From Todiramphus chloris collaris (taxonomy: Eukaryota; Chordata; Aves; Coraciiformes; Alcedinidae): a stretch of 64,000 bases of DNA. This document shows positions 63,428 through 64,000 of the stretch, piece after piece (position 1 is the stretch's first letter; each line of letters starts with the position of its first letter). The position numbers and the translations under genes are program-made. The stretch lies in the NCBI GenBank assembly GCA_025345505.1, contig JANVCC010000040.1, positions 10,694,023 through 10,758,022 of the forward strand, in the 5' to 3' direction. The notes beneath the pieces were generated by a model. It made no database searches. It had not been told where the DNA came from and worked only from the letters and a program-made list of their open reading frames with translations.

Positions 63428-64000
63428 ACTGACATCAGTAAAAGATCAATAAAAGCTTTTCCTTGGGTTTCAACAAATCCAGAACTAATGCACCTACTAA
63501 TATACCTACACACTGGGCCTTCTGCCTTCATCACAGATACTCTAAAATCCAGCGTGTATAGCTCTTCTACAGAACTGCGTATTATCTGAATGCCTGCAAT
63601 GAAAAGATCCTATTCCAGACCATGCAGATGCTTTAGTTGCCCCTCAGCAGCAGAACTTTCATAAAGTTACACTGTGAGGCTTTCTCCCTTGACATCACAG
63701 ATATACTTTCTGGAAACACAATACAATATTGAAATAAAAGGGTCCTCCATTTTCTATGTGTATATTATATACAGACAAGGCTTGCTTCCCAAAATTATCT
63801 TACTCAGCTTCAACTATCAACAGTAGCAGCAACGTCTCCCAGCCACGTGCTTGGCCAGGGTTAGTCATTCAGCCTTGCAGAGCTTATCACAGAACAGTGG
63901 GTGTGCCATGTGTAACACCAAACATTTGCAGACCAGGCACTCTGATGTGGCTGCAAAGACTGAAACATGTCCAAAGCTACCTCCTGTTCTGCTTGACTCT

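Larger units (their letters stand above)
54353..64000. other. Noncoding flank downstream of the small gene
   Basis: About 9.6 kb with no supportable protein-coding exon. Two items stand out and are listed separately: a GC-rich block at 54700-55560 and an inverted repeat at 63362-63427. A missing 5' exon of the minus-strand gene should lie here. Confidence 0.45.

Noticed and set aside
63197-63589. 130-codon plus-strand open frame
   Set aside because: No family motif or splice context, and it spans an inverted repeat; most likely a chance frame.

Overview
The window is vertebrate nuclear DNA, almost certainly from a bird. It carries several CR1 LINE fragments with the avian 3' end (repeats of the ATTCTATGATTCTAT type), it is AT-rich with long introns, and its one clear gene is spliced with GT-AG introns. 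The species cannot be named from sequence alone.

Layout: (1) 1-25.6 kb is noncoding flank with no supportable protein-coding gene. It holds three plus-strand CR1 copies (about 1540-2329, 12858-13488, 21829-22263), several microsatellites, and one GC-rich, CpG-rich block (about 21190-21640). That block contains a 22-bp tandem repeat, a near-consensus CTCF motif and a 15-bp tandem array interrupted by a 10-N assembly gap. (2) 25946-50384 (+) is the complete coding region of LCP2, encoding the haematopoietic adaptor SLP-76. I rebuilt it as 22 coding exons whose phases all join to a 549-codon frame (548 residues). It has an N-terminal SAM domain, an acidic region with three tyrosine motifs (YESP, YESP, YEPP), a PPVPPQRP SH3 ligand, an RSTK GADS-type site, further proline-rich exons and a C-terminal SH2 domain. 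(3) 53342-54352 (-) holds two exons of a small gene converging on LCP2. Position, strand and the predicted peptide fit the poorly studied C5orf58 gene, which lies tail-to-tail with LCP2 in mammals; that name is a moderate-confidence call. (4) 54353-64000 is noncoding apart from a GC-rich, CpG-poor block at about 54.7-55.6 kb and a perfect 14-bp inverted repeat at 63362-63427.

Biologically, LCP2 is the substrate scaffold of antigen-receptor and platelet/mast-cell signalling. Syk/ZAP-70 kinases phosphorylate the three tyrosines, which recruit VAV, NCK and ITK. The proline-rich middle binds PLC-gamma and GADS, and the SH2 domain binds ADAP and HPK1. The bird gene keeps every one of these modules. 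It differs from the human protein mainly in the linker between the SAM domain and the tyrosines, where short Pro/Ala-rich exons replace different mammalian sequence. I found no new multi-gene system. The best leads are the CTCF/CpG/tandem-repeat block upstream of LCP2, the small antisense gene, and a few splicing features inside LCP2.
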